A DNA stretch of 64,000 nt from an uncultured Aquimarina sp. (GCA_947493035.1 CANLOW010000001.1:620001-684000); one strand, 5' to 3'. Counted from the first letter of the stretch, positions 17,207 through 26,558 are shown. Notes: generated from the letters alone by a model not told the origin. Numbers and translations: made by a program.

Positions 17207-18196
17207 ATGAAAAAAAGGGTTTTAATCACTGGAGCAGCAGGTTTTTTAGGTTCACACCTAGTAGATCGGTTTCTAGATGAAGGCTATTTGGTTATCGGAA
17301 TGGATAACTTTATTACTGGAAGTACAGATAACCTATCACACCTATCAGGTAATCCAAATTTTGATTTTATAGAGCACGATGTTACTGAGCATATTGATAT
17401 TAAAGGGAATCTTGACTATATATTACACTTTGCCTCACCTGCTAGTCCTATTGATTATCTGAAAATCCCCATACAAACTTTAAAAGTTGGATCACTAGGG
17501 ACACATAATTGCCTTGGATTAGCCTTAGCGAAAAAAGCTACGATATTAATCGCATCCACTAGCGAAGTATATGGAGACCCACTTGTCCACCCCCAAAGTG
17601 AAGACTATTATGGAAATGTTAATGCTGTTGGCCCTAGAGGCGTATATGATGAAGCAAAACGTTTTCAGGAAGCAATAACTATGGCTTATCATACCTTTCA
17701 TAAGGTACCTGTACGTATTGTAAGAATATTTAATACTTATGGACCTAGAATGAGAATGAATGACGGTAGAGTAATCCCTGCCTTTATTGGTCAATGTTTA
17801 CGAAAAGAAAACTTAACTGTCTTTGGAGATGGTTCGCAAACTCGGTCTTTTTGTTACATTACAGATCAAGTAGAAGGTATATACAGATTATCTCAATCCA
17901 ATTACAGCCAACCTGTGAATATTGGAAATCCATCCGAAATTAGCATTTTAGATTTCGCAAAGGAAATTCTACAACTAACCAGTTCTAACCAAGAAATCGT
18001 TTTCGAAGGATTACCGAAAGATGACCCTCTAAAACGTAGGCCAAATATTGATTTGGCAAAAAAATTATTAGGATGGGAGCCAAAAGTCTTAAGAACTGTT
18101 GGTTTACAAAAAACTATTGACTACTTTGCAGGACTGCCTGAAGAAAAATGGTATCAAGTCGAGCATAAAAAATTTGACGACTTTATAAAAAAATAA
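17207..18196 (+). CDS. UDP-glucuronate decarboxylase-like SDR epimerase
   Basis: Extended SDR of 329 residues. The NAD motif GAAGFLGSH is at 9-17 and the catalytic YxxxK is Y147-DEA-K151. The segments [11 protein letters not shown] (74-84), [15 protein letters not shown] (135-149) and the [10 protein letters not shown] motif are hallmarks of UDP-xylose synthase, which oxidises and decarboxylates UDP-glucuronate. A related UDP-sugar epimerase is the alternative. It is followed by 4 bases and a polyprenyl-phosphate sugar transferase, so it likely supplies a nucleotide sugar for surface polysaccharide. Confidence 0.88.
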   Translation: MKKRVLITGAAGFLGSHLVDRFLDEGYLVIGMDNFITGSTDNLSHLSGNPNFDFIEHDVTEHIDIKGNLDYILHFASPASPIDYLKIPIQTLKVGSLGTHNCLGLALAKKATILIASTSEVYGDPLVHPQSEDYYGNVNAVGPRGVYDEAKRFQEAITMAYHTFHKVPVRIVRIFNTYGPRMRMNDGRVIPAFIGQCLRKENLTVFGDGSQTRSFCYITDQVEGIYRLSQSNYSQPVNIGNPSEISILDFAKEILQLTSSNQEIVFEGLPKDDPLKRRPNIDLAKKLLGWEPKVLRTVGLQKTIDYFAGLPEEKWYQVEHKKFDDFIKK

Positions 18197-18200
18197 GTCA

Positions 18201-19556
18201 ATGTCTATTAAACCCAAAAAAGGATTTTCATTTCTTATAAGACCCTTGGTCGTTGGGATAGATCTTGTAGCACTTTGTTTAGGAGCTTATTTTTTACTTT
18301 ACCCCTCTTCAAACTACTTATACTTTGGATATTTAATAAGTGGATGGCTAGTAGGCGCTAGTATTGTTAAGTTTTATGAAGTATACCGATTCACTACTAT
18401 TGTTAAAATATTAGGGTATTGTGTTAAGCAAACTTTAGTTATGCTTCTATTAACCTTTGCATATCTAGGTATCGTAAAGCTTCATAACATATCATCCATA
18501 GAAGTATTAAAATTTGTTTTAATTGTAATGTCTGCCATCTCAATTAATAAATTTTTAGTGTATGCTGCCCTTCGAAAATACCGACTTCTATTTAATGGAA
18601 ATAATCGATCTGTACTCGTAATTGGTCACACAAAACAAACTAAAGAATTAGTATCCTTTTTTGATAGAAAAAGAAATTTAGGATACCAGATATCAGGAGC
18701 ATTTACTGAAGATTCAGATGACAACTTCAATAATGGTTTTAAGTTTTTAAAAGAAAACAGAATAGACGAAGTTTACTGTGCTGTTAATGAAAATGGAGAT
18801 GATTTAGTAAATGATTTAGTAAATTATTGTGAAAGTAATGGGATAGTGTTAAAATTCGTTCCTGATGTAGAACGTATACCTGTTACTAATCTACAAACCG
18901 ATTATTACGATTACATACCTGTTTTGTCGGTACCAAAAATGCCATTACACTTTCAAGCAAACATAATTTTAAAGAGAATTATTGACATAATATTATCTTT
19001 GTTAATAATTGTTGGTATACTATCTTGGTTAATACCATTACTATTTATCATTATTAAATTAGAATCTAAAGGGCCTTTATTTTTTATTCACAAAAGAAAC
19101 GGGGTCAATTATGGCGAATTTTGGTGCTATAAGTTTCGTTCACTTAAAGTTCAAAAGGAACATGATAAGCTACATGTCTCTAAAGAAGATGACAGAGTAA
19201 CTAAAATAGGTAGGTTCTTGAGGAAAACGAGTATTGATGAATTGCCACAATTTTTTAATGTTCTTTTAGGTGATATGAGTATCGTTGGACCTAGACCACA
19301 TATCCCTAGATATACCAATGCTTACGCTAGAAAAATAGATAAATATCAATTTGTTTTTAGACATTCAGTGCGTCCAGGTATTACTGGGTTAGCTCAAGTT
19401 AGAGGCTATAGAGGAGAAGTGCAATCTGATGCCGATATTATAGGGCGCATCCGTCACGATGTTTTTTATATTGAAAACTGGAGTATCCTTATGGATTTTA
19501 AAATTATCTTCGACACCTTTATTTTACTCTTCAAAGGCCAAGAAAAAGCCTACTAA
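18201..19556 (+). CDS. Polyprenyl glycosylphosphotransferase (undecaprenyl-phosphate sugar transferase)
   Basis: A 451-residue WcaJ/WbaP-type enzyme that starts exopolysaccharide repeat units by moving a sugar-phosphate onto undecaprenyl phosphate. N-terminal membrane helices occupy about residues 12-120, a CoA-binding-like Rossmann region follows (about 140-240), then a membrane segment near 255-280 and the PF02397 catalytic domain with KFRSLK (about 311-316), LRKTSIDELPQFFNVL (338-353) and MSIVGPRP (about 357-364). It is coupled to the preceding nucleotide-sugar gene. No further polysaccharide genes follow in this window. Confidence 0.93.
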   Translation: MSIKPKKGFSFLIRPLVVGIDLVALCLGAYFLLYPSSNYLYFGYLISGWLVGASIVKFYEVYRFTTIVKILGYCVKQTLVMLLLTFAYLGIVKLHNISSIEVLKFVLIVMSAISINKFLVYAALRKYRLLFNGNNRSVLVIGHTKQTKELVSFFDRKRNLGYQISGAFTEDSDDNFNNGFKFLKENRIDEVYCAVNENGDDLVNDLVNYCESNGIVLKFVPDVERIPVTNLQTDYYDYIPVLSVPKMPLHFQANIILKRIIDIILSLLIIVGILSWLIPLLFIIIKLESKGPLFFIHKRNGVNYGEFWCYKFRSLKVQKEHDKLHVSKEDDRVTKIGRFLRKTSIDELPQFFNVLLGDMSIVGPRPHIPRYTNAYARKIDKYQFVFRHSVRPGITGLAQVRGYRGEVQSDADIIGRIRHDVFYIENWSILMDFKIIFDTFILLFKGQEKAY

Positions 19557-19602
19557 TTACTCACATGATTTATTATAAGTAGAATTATATAAAAGCCATT
19601 TG

Positions 19603-19640
19603 AATAATAATTCCTAAATAATAATTCCTAAATAATAAAT
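19603..19640. repeat. Short 14-bp tandem repeat, about 2.7 copies
   Basis: The unit AATAATAATTCCTA occurs at 19603 and 19617 and in partial form from 19631. It lies in the gap between the sugar transferase and purD, directly upstream of the purD promoter region. Possibly simple slippage. Confidence 0.7.
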
Positions 19641-19659
19641 ACAAGATTATCAATATCAC

Positions 19660-19667
19660 TATTTTTG
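19660..19667 (+). promoter_or_regulatory. -7 promoter box TATTTTTG for purD
   Basis: Matches TAnnTTTG, 26 bases before the purD ATG at 19694. No -33 TTG visible in the repeat-rich upstream sequence. Confidence 0.5.
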
Positions 19668-19693
19668 CAGTCTAAATTTTTGAACAAGAGGTC

Positions 19694-20965
19694 ATGAATA
19701 TTTTAATAATAGGTTCGGGAGGAAGAGAACACACATTTGCTTATAAAATTGCGAAGAGTGATCAGTGTGAAAAGTTATTTGTAGCACCAGGTAATGCAGG
19801 TACTGCAGCTATTGCTACCAACGTAGACATAGGAGTTACAGATTTTGAGAAAATTAAAGAACTTGTTATTGCAGAAAATATCACGATGGTCGTTGTAGGG
19901 CCTGAAGTTCCATTAGTAGCTGGAATCAGTGACTTTTTCAAAAAAGATGAACAACTTAGAGGAATAACCGTTATTGGTCCTTCGCAAGAAGGTGCTACAC
20001 TTGAAGGAAGTAAAGAATATGCTAAAGAATTTATGGTAAAACATAATATTCCTACTGCTGCATATGAAAGTTTTACTTCAAATACTTTAGAAAAAGGAAA
20101 AGCATTTTTAGAAACTCTAAAAGCTCCTTATGTATTAAAGGCTGACGGTTTAGCTGCTGGAAAAGGAGTATTAATATTGAATGACCTTGAAGAGGCTAAG
20201 CAGGAATTAGAAGATATGCTTGCTAATCAAAAATTTGGTGAAGCAAGTGCTAAAGTCGTGATTGAAGAGTTTCTAGACGGCATCGAGCTTAGTGTATTTG
20301 TGCTAACAGATGGAAAAAACTATATCACATTACCAACGGCAAAAGACTACAAGCGTATTGGGGAAGGTGATACTGGGCTAAATACAGGTGGTATGGGAGC
20401 GATCTCTCCAGTTCCATTTGCTGATAACGCCTTCATGGAAAAAATTGAAAATCAAATTGTAAAACCTACTGTAAATGGTTTAAGCAAAGAAAATATTGAC
20501 TATAAAGGATTTATTTTTATTGGTTTGATTAAAGTTGGAAATGACCCTAAAGTCATTGAATACAATGTTCGTATGGGTGACCCTGAGACAGAGGCCGTAC
20601 TTCCTCGTGTAAAAAATGACCTTGTTGATTTATTTAAACATGTTGGAAGCCAAACTTTGAATGAAGTTCAATTAGACCTTGACCCTAGAACTGCTGTAAC
20701 TATAATGACTGTTGCTGGTGGTTATCCAGAGGCATATGATAAAGGAGATATCATTACAGGTATCGAAACAGTAGAAAGTTCTATTGTTTTTCAAGCAGGA
20801 ACTACTTTAAAGGATGGTAATATAGTTACCAATGGAGGTCGTGTATTAACCGTTACTTCTTTTGGTGAAAACTTTGATGAAGCTTTAAAAATATCATATA
20901 AAAACATTGAAAAAATCAAGTTTAAAGACATGTACTTTAGAACCGATCTTGGTTTTGATTTATAA
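19694..20965 (+). CDS. purD: Phosphoribosylamine-glycine ligase (GAR synthetase)
   Basis: ATP-grasp ligase joining glycine to phosphoribosylamine, the second step of purine synthesis and the consumer of the unstable product of PurF (also encoded in this window, 27697-29595). The 423-residue protein opens with ILIIGSGGREH (3-13). It also has VVGPEVPLV, KADGLAAGKGV (about 151-161), LNTGGMGAISP and MGDPETEAVLP. Length and motifs are standard. It is monocistronic with its own promoter and a palindromic terminator. Confidence 0.98.
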   Translation: MNILIIGSGGREHTFAYKIAKSDQCEKLFVAPGNAGTAAIATNVDIGVTDFEKIKELVIAENITMVVVGPEVPLVAGISDFFKKDEQLRGITVIGPSQEGATLEGSKEYAKEFMVKHNIPTAAYESFTSNTLEKGKAFLETLKAPYVLKADGLAAGKGVLILNDLEEAKQELEDMLANQKFGEASAKVVIEEFLDGIELSVFVLTDGKNYITLPTAKDYKRIGEGDTGLNTGGMGAISPVPFADNAFMEKIENQIVKPTVNGLSKENIDYKGFIFIGLIKVGNDPKVIEYNVRMGDPETEAVLPRVKNDLVDLFKHVGSQTLNEVQLDLDPRTAVTIMTVAGGYPEAYDKGDIITGIETVESSIVFQAGTTLKDGNIVTNGGRVLTVTSFGENFDEALKISYKNIEKIKFKDMYFRTDLGFDL

Positions 20966-20996
20966 GCATAACCTCATTTATATCTAAATTAATTTC

Positions 20997-21042
20997 AAAA
21001 ACAAAGGGATGAATTCAAATTTGAATTCATCCCTTTGTTTTT
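20997..21042. terminator. 46-bp perfect palindrome, bidirectional terminator
   Basis: All 23 base pairs around the centre at 21019/21020 are complementary. The ends are A5 on the left and T5 on the right, so it terminates purD (+) and trpS (-) alike. Confidence 0.92.
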
Positions 21043-21072
21043 GAATATTGTCCTTTGATTAAACCATCAAAA

Positions 21073-22044
21073 TTAATAGCCCATAGATTTCCTAACTCGT
21101 CTAAGCGTTTTTTTAGCTACTAAAGACGCCTTTTCAGCTCCAATTTGTAATGCTTCTTCTACTTCTTTGGGATTAGCAACATAATGATCAAAACGCGCTC
21201 TTATCTCTTCAAAGTTTTTCAATATCAGTTCAAATAGTGCTTGCTTAGCATGACCATAACCAAAATTACCTCCTAAATACTTATCTCTTAATTCAGCAAT
21301 TTCCTTTTCTGTACCTAGAATACTGTACAGAGCAAAAACATTACATGTATCTGGATCTTTAGGTTCTTCTAAAGGTGTAGTATCTGTCACGATACCCATA
21401 ATCTGCTTTCTTAATTTCCTTTCTGGCAGAAATATATTAATCGTATTACCTTTAGACTTACTCATCTTCCCGCCATCAGTACCAGGAATGTACATCGTAC
21501 TTTCTTGAGTCGTAGCTTCTGGTAATACAAAAATTTCTTTACCTACTTGCGCATGAATTCGAGATGCAACATCTCTAGTCATTTCTAAGTGTTGTAATTG
21601 ATCCTTACCTACAGGTACTAATTCAGCATCATAAAGCAATATATCAGCAGCCATTAACATAGGGTATGTAAATAAACCTGAATTTACATCTGACAAACGA
21701 TCTGCTTTATCCTTAAAAGAATGTGCTAATGTTAATCGTTGATATGGATAATAACAACTTAAGTACCAATTCAATTCCGTTACCTGAGGGATATCACTTT
21801 GCTTATAAAATACAGTTTCATTAACATCTAAACCACAAGCTAACCAAGCAGCAGCGGTATGAAATGTATTTTCTCTTAATACCTTCGCTTCCTTAATCTG
21901 TGTAAGTGAATGCATATCGGCAATAAATAAATAAGACTCATTATTAGGATCTTTTGCCATTTCTATTGCTGGTAAAATTGCCCCTAAAATATTACCTAAA
22001 TGAGGAATTCCTGTACTTTGAACTCCTGTTAAAACCTTTGCCAT
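21073..22044 (-). CDS. trpS: Tryptophanyl-tRNA synthetase
   Basis: Class I synthetase charging tRNA-Trp. The 323-residue protein has the N-terminal GVQSTGIPHLGN (7-18, HIGH variant PHLGN), the VPVGKDQLQHLEMTRD block (143-158) and an intact KMSKS at 193-197. Length is standard. A well-formed promoter lies just upstream. Confidence 0.98.
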   Translation of the reverse strand: MAKVLTGVQSTGIPHLGNILGAILPAIEMAKDPNNESYLFIADMHSLTQIKEAKVLRENTFHTAAAWLACGLDVNETVFYKQSDIPQVTELNWYLSCYYPYQRLTLAHSFKDKADRLSDVNSGLFTYPMLMAADILLYDAELVPVGKDQLQHLEMTRDVASRIHAQVGKEIFVLPEATTQESTMYIPGTDGGKMSKSKGNTINIFLPERKLRKQIMGIVTDTTPLEEPKDPDTCNVFALYSILGTEKEIAELRDKYLGGNFGYGHAKQALFELILKNFEEIRARFDHYVANPKEVEEALQIGAEKASLVAKKTLRRVRKSMGY

Positions 22045-22066
22045 AATACTTACTAACTTTTCAAGG

Positions 22067-22097
22067 CAAATATATTTAAGCTACAGGCTTTAGACAA
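22067..22097 (-). promoter_or_regulatory. -33/-7 promoter for trpS
   Basis: On the minus strand: TTG (22097-22095), 20-base spacer, TATATTTG (22074-22067), with the trpS ATG 22 bases further. Consensus fit is good. Confidence 0.7.
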
Positions 22098-22135
22098 TAA
22101 GCTTTATGCTTTATATTCAACATAAATTCATTTCT

Positions 22136-22870
22136 ATGAAAAAAGTCTTTTACATAATATGGCGTTCTTGGTTTTATATGATGATGGGATTACCATTAAT
22201 TGTATTATTCCCCATTCTTTTTATAGCAACGTCTAGAGCTGAATGGTATCCTTTTTTCTTTAAAATAGTACGTCTATGGGCAAAATGGGTGCTTTACACA
22301 ACAGGTTTTATCCCTATAAGAAAAGATGGCATCTTTCTAGAAAAAGGAAGATCTTTTATGATTGTAGCCAATCATACCTCAATGCTTGATGTGATGCTAA
22401 TGCTACATACTATTAAAAACCCTTTTGTTTTTGTTGGAAAAAAGGAACTTGTTAAGATTCCAATCTTTGGATTCTTCTATAAACGCAGTTGTATATTGGT
22501 AGATCGTAATAGCCCAAGAAGTCGAAAAGAAGTGTATGACCAATGTCAAGAACGTATTTCACAAGGACTAAGCATTTGTATATTTCCTGAAGGTGGCGTT
22601 CCTGATGATGAATCTATTATACTAGATGACTTTAAGGATGGAGCATTTAGAATGGCCATTGAACACCAACTACCCATACTACCTTTAGTTTTCCCTGATA
22701 ACAAAAAGCGATTTTCGTATACTTTCTTTAGCGGAAGCTTAGGTAAAACAAGGTCTTATATTTTACCTATTATACCAACAACAGAGCTTCAATTAGAAAA
22801 TAAAGGGATATTAAAAAGCGAGGTACACTCAACGATTCTAGAAAAATTAAAGGCTACACTTCCTCAATAG
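22136..22870 (+). CDS. plsC: 1-acyl-sn-glycerol-3-phosphate acyltransferase
   Basis: Membrane-associated acyltransferase making phosphatidic acid. Counting from the ATG at 22136 (244 residues), a membrane helix spans about 13-33, the catalytic HX4D motif is H80-TSML-D85, and the glycerophosphate-binding FPEGG is at 150-154. The frame stays open to 22106, but the 22136 start (MKKVFYIIW) gives the usual N-terminus. The 3' end overlaps convergent truB by 17 bases. Confidence 0.92.
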   Translation: MKKVFYIIWRSWFYMMMGLPLIVLFPILFIATSRAEWYPFFFKIVRLWAKWVLYTTGFIPIRKDGIFLEKGRSFMIVANHTSMLDVMLMLHTIKNPFVFVGKKELVKIPIFGFFYKRSCILVDRNSPRSRKEVYDQCQERISQGLSICIFPEGGVPDDESIILDDFKDGAFRMAIEHQLPILPLVFPDNKKRFSYTFFSGSLGKTRSYILPIIPTTELQLENKGILKSEVHSTILEKLKATLPQ

Positions 22871-23555
22871 ATTTTAGCATTGCTTCAAAATCTGTTACTG
22901 ATTGTGCATTGTCAACATCATAGTCTCCTATTTTGGTACGTCTTAATGCGGTAAGATGTCCTCCTGAGTCTAATGCTTTCCCAAAATCATAGGCTAGTGA
23001 TCGAATGTAAGTTCCTTTACTACATACTACTCTAAAATCTACTGCAGTGCCATCAATCTTAGTAATTTCGAAAGTATCTATGCTAATTTTTCTTGGGGCT
23101 ACTTTTACTTCTTCTCCTTTACGAGCAAATTCATACAATCGTTTTCCATCCTTTTTTAATGCTGAAAAAACAGGAGGCAATTGATCTATTTCTCCTATAA
23201 ATTGCGAAGTAGCGCTATGAATTAAAGCTTTGGTAATATGCTCCGTAGGAAAAGTAGCATTAATCTCCGTTTCTAAATCATAAGAAGGTGTAGTGGCTCC
23301 TAATTGGATAGTACCCGTATATTCTTTAATTTGACCTTGCAACTCATTGATTTGTTTGGTTGCTTTACCTGTACAAATTATCAATAAACCAGAGGCCAAA
23401 GGATCTAGTGTCCCTGCATGACCTACCTTTATCTTTTTGATCTTAAACTGTTGTCGAATTAACCAGCGTAGTTTATTTACTACTTGAAAAGAACTCCACT
23501 CTAATGGTTTATCGATTAATAAAATTTTCCCTGCTAAAAAATCTTCTCTACTCAT
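22854..23555 (-). CDS. truB: tRNA pseudouridine(55) synthase
   Basis: Isomerises U55 in the T-loop of tRNAs. The 233-residue protein has KPLEWSSFQ (16-24) and the catalytic Asp51 in GHAGTLDPLASG (45-56), then the KRLYEFAR and GTYIRSLA motifs. It lacks a PUA domain, as in other short bacterial forms. In Bacteroidota truB usually follows uppP closely; here a 387-base non-coding element separates them. Confidence 0.97.
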   Translation of the reverse strand: MSREDFLAGKILLIDKPLEWSSFQVVNKLRWLIRQQFKIKKIKVGHAGTLDPLASGLLIICTGKATKQINELQGQIKEYTGTIQLGATTPSYDLETEINATFPTEHITKALIHSATSQFIGEIDQLPPVFSALKKDGKRLYEFARKGEEVKVAPRKISIDTFEITKIDGTAVDFRVVCSKGTYIRSLAYDFGKALDSGGHLTALRRTKIGDYDVDNAQSVTDFEAMLKSIEEV

Positions 23556-23678
23556 TTACTCTAATACGACTACGGTTGCTAAGTCTTACACCTATTTCAT
23601 TTCTATTGAACGTAAAATAGTATCACAAACGCATATTAAATGACAAAGTACGTAAGTTTCCTTTTTTTAACCAAAGGA

Positions 23679-23743
23679 ATAATCAACTACCTCGACATAG
23701 GTATTGGAAAATTCTCCCCAAAATGTACACTATATCATTTGAT
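23679..23743. repeat. Diverged direct repeat, copy A
   Basis: Begins AATCAACTACCT and ends ATTTGAT. Between these ends it is similar to 23877-23943, sharing GTAT, AATTC and ACAATGT/AAATGT blocks in the same order. Same orientation as copy B. Confidence 0.65.
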
Positions 23744-23773
23744 CTTAGAAATCGATATTAAATAAAGCTTTTC

Positions 23774-23875
23774 TTGTGTTAGGGATTGCAGTGGAAATCC
23801 CACAGGGAGCGATAGCGCACCGAGGAATTGAAACGGAAAGCCCGACCCGACCTTAGGAAGGGTAACACCCTAAAA
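23774..23875 (+). ncRNA. Candidate structured RNA or repeat element
   Basis: A GC-rich island in an AT-rich genome. Self-complementary pieces: outer TTAGGG (23779-23784) with CCCTAA (23868-23873), an inner GTGG-CCAC hairpin near 23791-23803, a GCG-CGC hairpin near 23810-23819, and ACCTT-AAGGGT near 23850-23863. Motifs such as GGAAAGCCCGACCC are ones I recall as recurring between genes in many Flavobacteriaceae. It may belong to a known class such as the Flavo-1 motif, but I could not test that. The strand is uncertain. Confidence 0.5.
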
Positions 23876-23876
23876 T

Positions 23877-23943
23877 TAATCAACTACCTAAATGCAAGTA
23901 TCGGGGAATTCGAACCACAATGTGGGACTAAATGTCTTTTGAT
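23877..23943. repeat. Diverged direct repeat, copy B
   Basis: Second copy of the ~65-base repeat, immediately next to the uppP stop codon. Starts AATCAACTACCT and ends CTTTTGATT. With copy A it brackets the structured segment. Confidence 0.65.
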
Positions 23944-24734
23944 TACATATAACCTACTGTAATGGCTATGAGACCTACTACCAAACAATAAATTGCAAAA
24001 TAGGTTAGCTTGCTTTTCTTAACTAAAGCTATCATCCATTTACAAGCAAAATAACCACTAATTAGGGCCGCTACGAAGCCTATTCCCATTGCAGATGCAT
24101 TTTCACTTTGCAAATTGAGATCTCCGCTCAAAAGATCCTTTCCTATTTTACCTAAAATAAGTGGTAACACCATTAAGAATGAAAAACGCGCCGCTTTTGT
24201 TTTATCGTTTCCAAGTAATACCGAAGTCCCTATAGTGGCTCCACTTCTAGAAATCCCTGGTAAAATGGCAATGGCTTGTGATATACCTATTACAATTGCA
24301 TTAGGAAAACTTACCGATTTATTAGTACTCTTAGCTTTATCTGCTAACCAAAGTAACAATGCTGTTATCAATAACATAAAGCCTACAAACAGTACTTTTC
24401 CGCCAAATAATTGTTCTAATTCATCCTCGAATACTAAACCTACAAAGGCTGCGGGAAGTGTAGAAAGCATAATTTTTGCAGTAAACTGCGTAGATTCATT
24501 CCATTTGAATTGAAATAACCCCTTAAAAATCTCAACTAAATCTTTTCTAAAAACAATAATGGTACTAATCGCTGTTGCGAAATGAAGTACTACTGTAAAT
24601 AGCATTGATTCTTCACCAACGGAAGTATCTCCTAAAATTGCTTTTCCTAATTCTAAATGGCCGCTTGAAGATACAGGCAAAAATTCGGTTAATCCCTGAA
24701 TAACACCTAATAGGATCGCATCAATAGTTTCCAT
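23943..24734 (-). CDS. uppP: Undecaprenyl-diphosphate phosphatase
   Basis: Integral membrane phosphatase recycling undecaprenyl pyrophosphate for cell-wall and polysaccharide synthesis; over-expression gives bacitracin resistance in known cases. The 263-residue protein has GLTEFLPVSSSGHL near residues 14-27 with the catalytic Glu and Ser cluster, and the second signature PGISRSGATIGTS near 159-171. Seven or eight membrane helices are apparent. It lies downstream of the ftsX / unknown / DUF3098 genes in a common Bacteroidota order. Confidence 0.97.
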   Translation of the reverse strand: METIDAILLGVIQGLTEFLPVSSSGHLELGKAILGDTSVGEESMLFTVVLHFATAISTIIVFRKDLVEIFKGLFQFKWNESTQFTAKIMLSTLPAAFVGLVFEDELEQLFGGKVLFVGFMLLITALLLWLADKAKSTNKSVSFPNAIVIGISQAIAILPGISRSGATIGTSVLLGNDKTKAARFSFLMVLPLILGKIGKDLLSGDLNLQSENASAMGIGFVAALISGYFACKWMIALVKKSKLTYFAIYCLVVGLIAITVGYM

Positions 24735-24839
24735 GAAGTATGTTGTAATTTGTTTTTACGCAAAATAGCATAAAGTAGAATATTAAAAACCAATTAAACT
24801 GAAAATACTGAATAAAAAAGTTTCCCTTTTTTAATATGT

Positions 24840-25112
24840 CTAATTAGGCTTCCTAAGAATTGCATAGACTTCAATACCGAAACCTATTAATACTAAGGTC
24901 GGTGCCAATCGAATTCTACGAAAATTATATAAATCAGGGTTAAAAACATTAGGATCATCACTTCCTCCTCCTGACATTAAAATAAAACCTAAAGCAATCA
25001 CTGCAATACCAATAAGCATAAAGAGGTAATTCTTTCTTCCAAAAACAAATTCATGCTTTATTGAAGCTTGTTGATCTTTCTTTTTATCAGCCATTTTATT
25101 GTTCGATTTCAT
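24840..25112 (-). CDS. DUF3098 membrane protein
   Basis: A 90-residue protein with two membrane helices (about 29-48 and 68-86) separated by a loop beginning SGGGSDDPNVFNPDLYNFRR, which matches the Bacteroidota family DUF3098. Function unknown; constant association with ftsX and uppP suggests an envelope role. Its first 17 bases overlap the 3' end of the upstream gene, pointing to translational coupling. Confidence 0.87.
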   Translation of the reverse strand: MKSNNKMADKKKDQQASIKHEFVFGRKNYLFMLIGIAVIALGFILMSGGGSDDPNVFNPDLYNFRRIRLAPTLVLIGFGIEVYAILRKPN

Positions 25113-25470
25113 TAAAGACTATGTTTCCATCTACTTCAATTCTAGAGATATGCGGATGAATACGATCTCTAGTAAATGGAGTCCATTTATTTATATGATG
25201 CAATGTAATTTCTTTTTTCAAAATAGCTTGTTCTATCTCTAAAAAATCTAATCTATGCTTTCTGTAAGATTTGACATAGTACAAATGCTCATCACCTTGC
25301 AATTGTATAAAAACATTACCGTTTTCTTCATTTACAGCATTTACTACTCCTTTAACCAAAGACACATTACTCTCCGTTACATTTCGTATGGGTTGAAATG
25401 TAATGAATGCCAAGTAAATAAATCCTATAAAAAGCAGAAATAAAGTTCCTAAATAAACCTTTTTAAACAT
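25096..25470 (-). CDS. Unknown single-pass membrane-anchored protein
   Basis: A 124-residue protein with one N-terminal membrane helix (about 5-25) and a basic, histidine-containing extracytoplasmic domain (segments KSYRKHRLDF, HHINKWTPFTRDRIHPHISR). I do not recognise a family. It lies between ftsX (19 bases upstream) and DUF3098 (17-base overlap) in one transcription unit. A link to cell division or envelope assembly is only by position. Confidence 0.72.
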   Translation of the reverse strand: MFKKVYLGTLFLLFIGFIYLAFITFQPIRNVTESNVSLVKGVVNAVNEENGNVFIQLQGDEHLYYVKSYRKHRLDFLEIEQAILKKEITLHHINKWTPFTRDRIHPHISRIEVDGNIVFNEIEQ

Positions 25471-25489
25471 GTGTCTCTTATTTATCTAT

Positions 25490-26368
25490 TTAATAATAAA
25501 GCTCATCAGTTTGCAATCCTAAAAATCGAGACGTTGCAAAGAATGTACTTAACCAAGTAATAAATAAACCAACAAGTATTACCCCTCCAAAGACCGCTGC
25601 TAGCAATAATTGGTTTTCAAAAAAATATAAATTAGGAAATGCTCTGTCTAAGTAATATAAAACAACAAACATTCCAACCACAGCCAAAAGACAAGCTACA
25701 ATACCTAACTTCATATTCAATCGAATAAATGGTCTACGAATAAAAGCCTTAGTTGCCCCTACCATTTGCATCGTTTTAATCGTAAAACGCTTTGCATAAA
25801 TAGTTAGCCGTATAGAATGATTGATCAATAAAACAGCTATTAATGCCAATATACCACTTGTTATAAGTATCCAGAAACTAATCTTCTTGATATTATTATT
25901 TAACAAATCAATCAAAGGCTTATCGTAAGAAACTTCATCAACAAAGGCGTTTGATGTAATGGTATCTACTAAAGTTTCTATACTAGAACTCGACACGTAG
26001 TCTGCATTCAAAAAAACATCAATTCCATTTTGAAGAGGGTTAGTACCTAAAAATTGCACGAAATCCTCTCCTATAGCTTGACTATGCTTCTTAGCTGCTT
26101 CATCTTTAGATATGTATACTGTATTTCTAACTTCAGGGGAAAGCTTTAATGCTTTCGTTAATTGAATTACTTCTACTTCTTTGGCATTATCTTTCAAAAA
26201 AACAGTCAAAGCTATTTTCTCTTTAAAATGATCTGTTACTTTCTTGCTATTAACGATTAGCATACCTAAAAGCCCTAACATAAAAAGCACCAATCCAATA
26301 CTTAACACTACTGAAAAGTACGAAGACAGTAATCTTCTTTTGTAATATTTCTCAAATTTTGAAGCCAT
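25490..26368 (-). CDS. ftsX: Cell division protein FtsX
   Basis: Permease-like partner of the FtsE ATPase that controls peptidoglycan hydrolases at the septum. From the ATG at 26368 (292 residues) there is a membrane helix near 20-41, a periplasmic domain with ISKDEAAKKH and FLGTNPLQNGIDV, and three C-terminal helices around the MQMVGATKAFIRRPF loop. The longer frame to 26395 would start inside the promoter box, so 26368 is preferred. ftsE is not adjacent; in this phylum it is usually elsewhere. Confidence 0.95.
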   Translation of the reverse strand: MASKFEKYYKRRLLSSYFSVVLSIGLVLFMLGLLGMLIVNSKKVTDHFKEKIALTVFLKDNAKEVEVIQLTKALKLSPEVRNTVYISKDEAAKKHSQAIGEDFVQFLGTNPLQNGIDVFLNADYVSSSSIETLVDTITSNAFVDEVSYDKPLIDLLNNNIKKISFWILITSGILALIAVLLINHSIRLTIYAKRFTIKTMQMVGATKAFIRRPFIRLNMKLGIVACLLAVVGMFVVLYYLDRAFPNLYFFENQLLLAAVFGGVILVGLFITWLSTFFATSRFLGLQTDELYY

Positions 26369-26392
26369 TTTGAAATGTATTCTTACTGTTAA

Positions 26393-26400
26393 CAAATGTA
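26393..26400 (-). promoter_or_regulatory. -7 promoter box TACATTTG for the ftsX operon
   Basis: Minus-strand TACATTTG matches TAnnTTTG and ends 24 bases before the ftsX ATG at 26368, supporting that start over the one at 26395. Confidence 0.6.
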
Positions 26401-26558
26401 TAGATTATTACTGATACGCACATACATAACGTTCTCTTAAAATAATTACAGAAGCTATTTTATGTTCCCGTTATAATTCCGTTAAGATACCTGTACGAAA
26501 GATAAGCGATTTATATGCTTCATATATTTAATTGCTTAAAAATGAAAACTATTTAATT

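Larger units (their letters stand above)
23556..23942. other. 387-base gene-free region between uppP and truB
   Basis: No open frame of note. The region carries two diverged direct repeats (23679-23743 and 23877-23943) bracketing a GC-richer structured segment (23774-23875), all listed separately. The 100 bases nearest truB (23556-23660) show nothing recognisable. Confidence 0.8.

Noticed and set aside
23896..23915. T-arm-like string GGTTCGAATTCCCC (minus strand) suggesting a tRNA fragment
   Set aside because: No acceptor, D or anticodon arms can be built around it; it is part of direct repeat copy B.
24115..24513. 132-residue open frame on the + strand antisense to uppP
   Set aside because: Shadow frame over a well-supported uppP gene; composition follows the reverse complement of membrane-helix codons and no motif is present.
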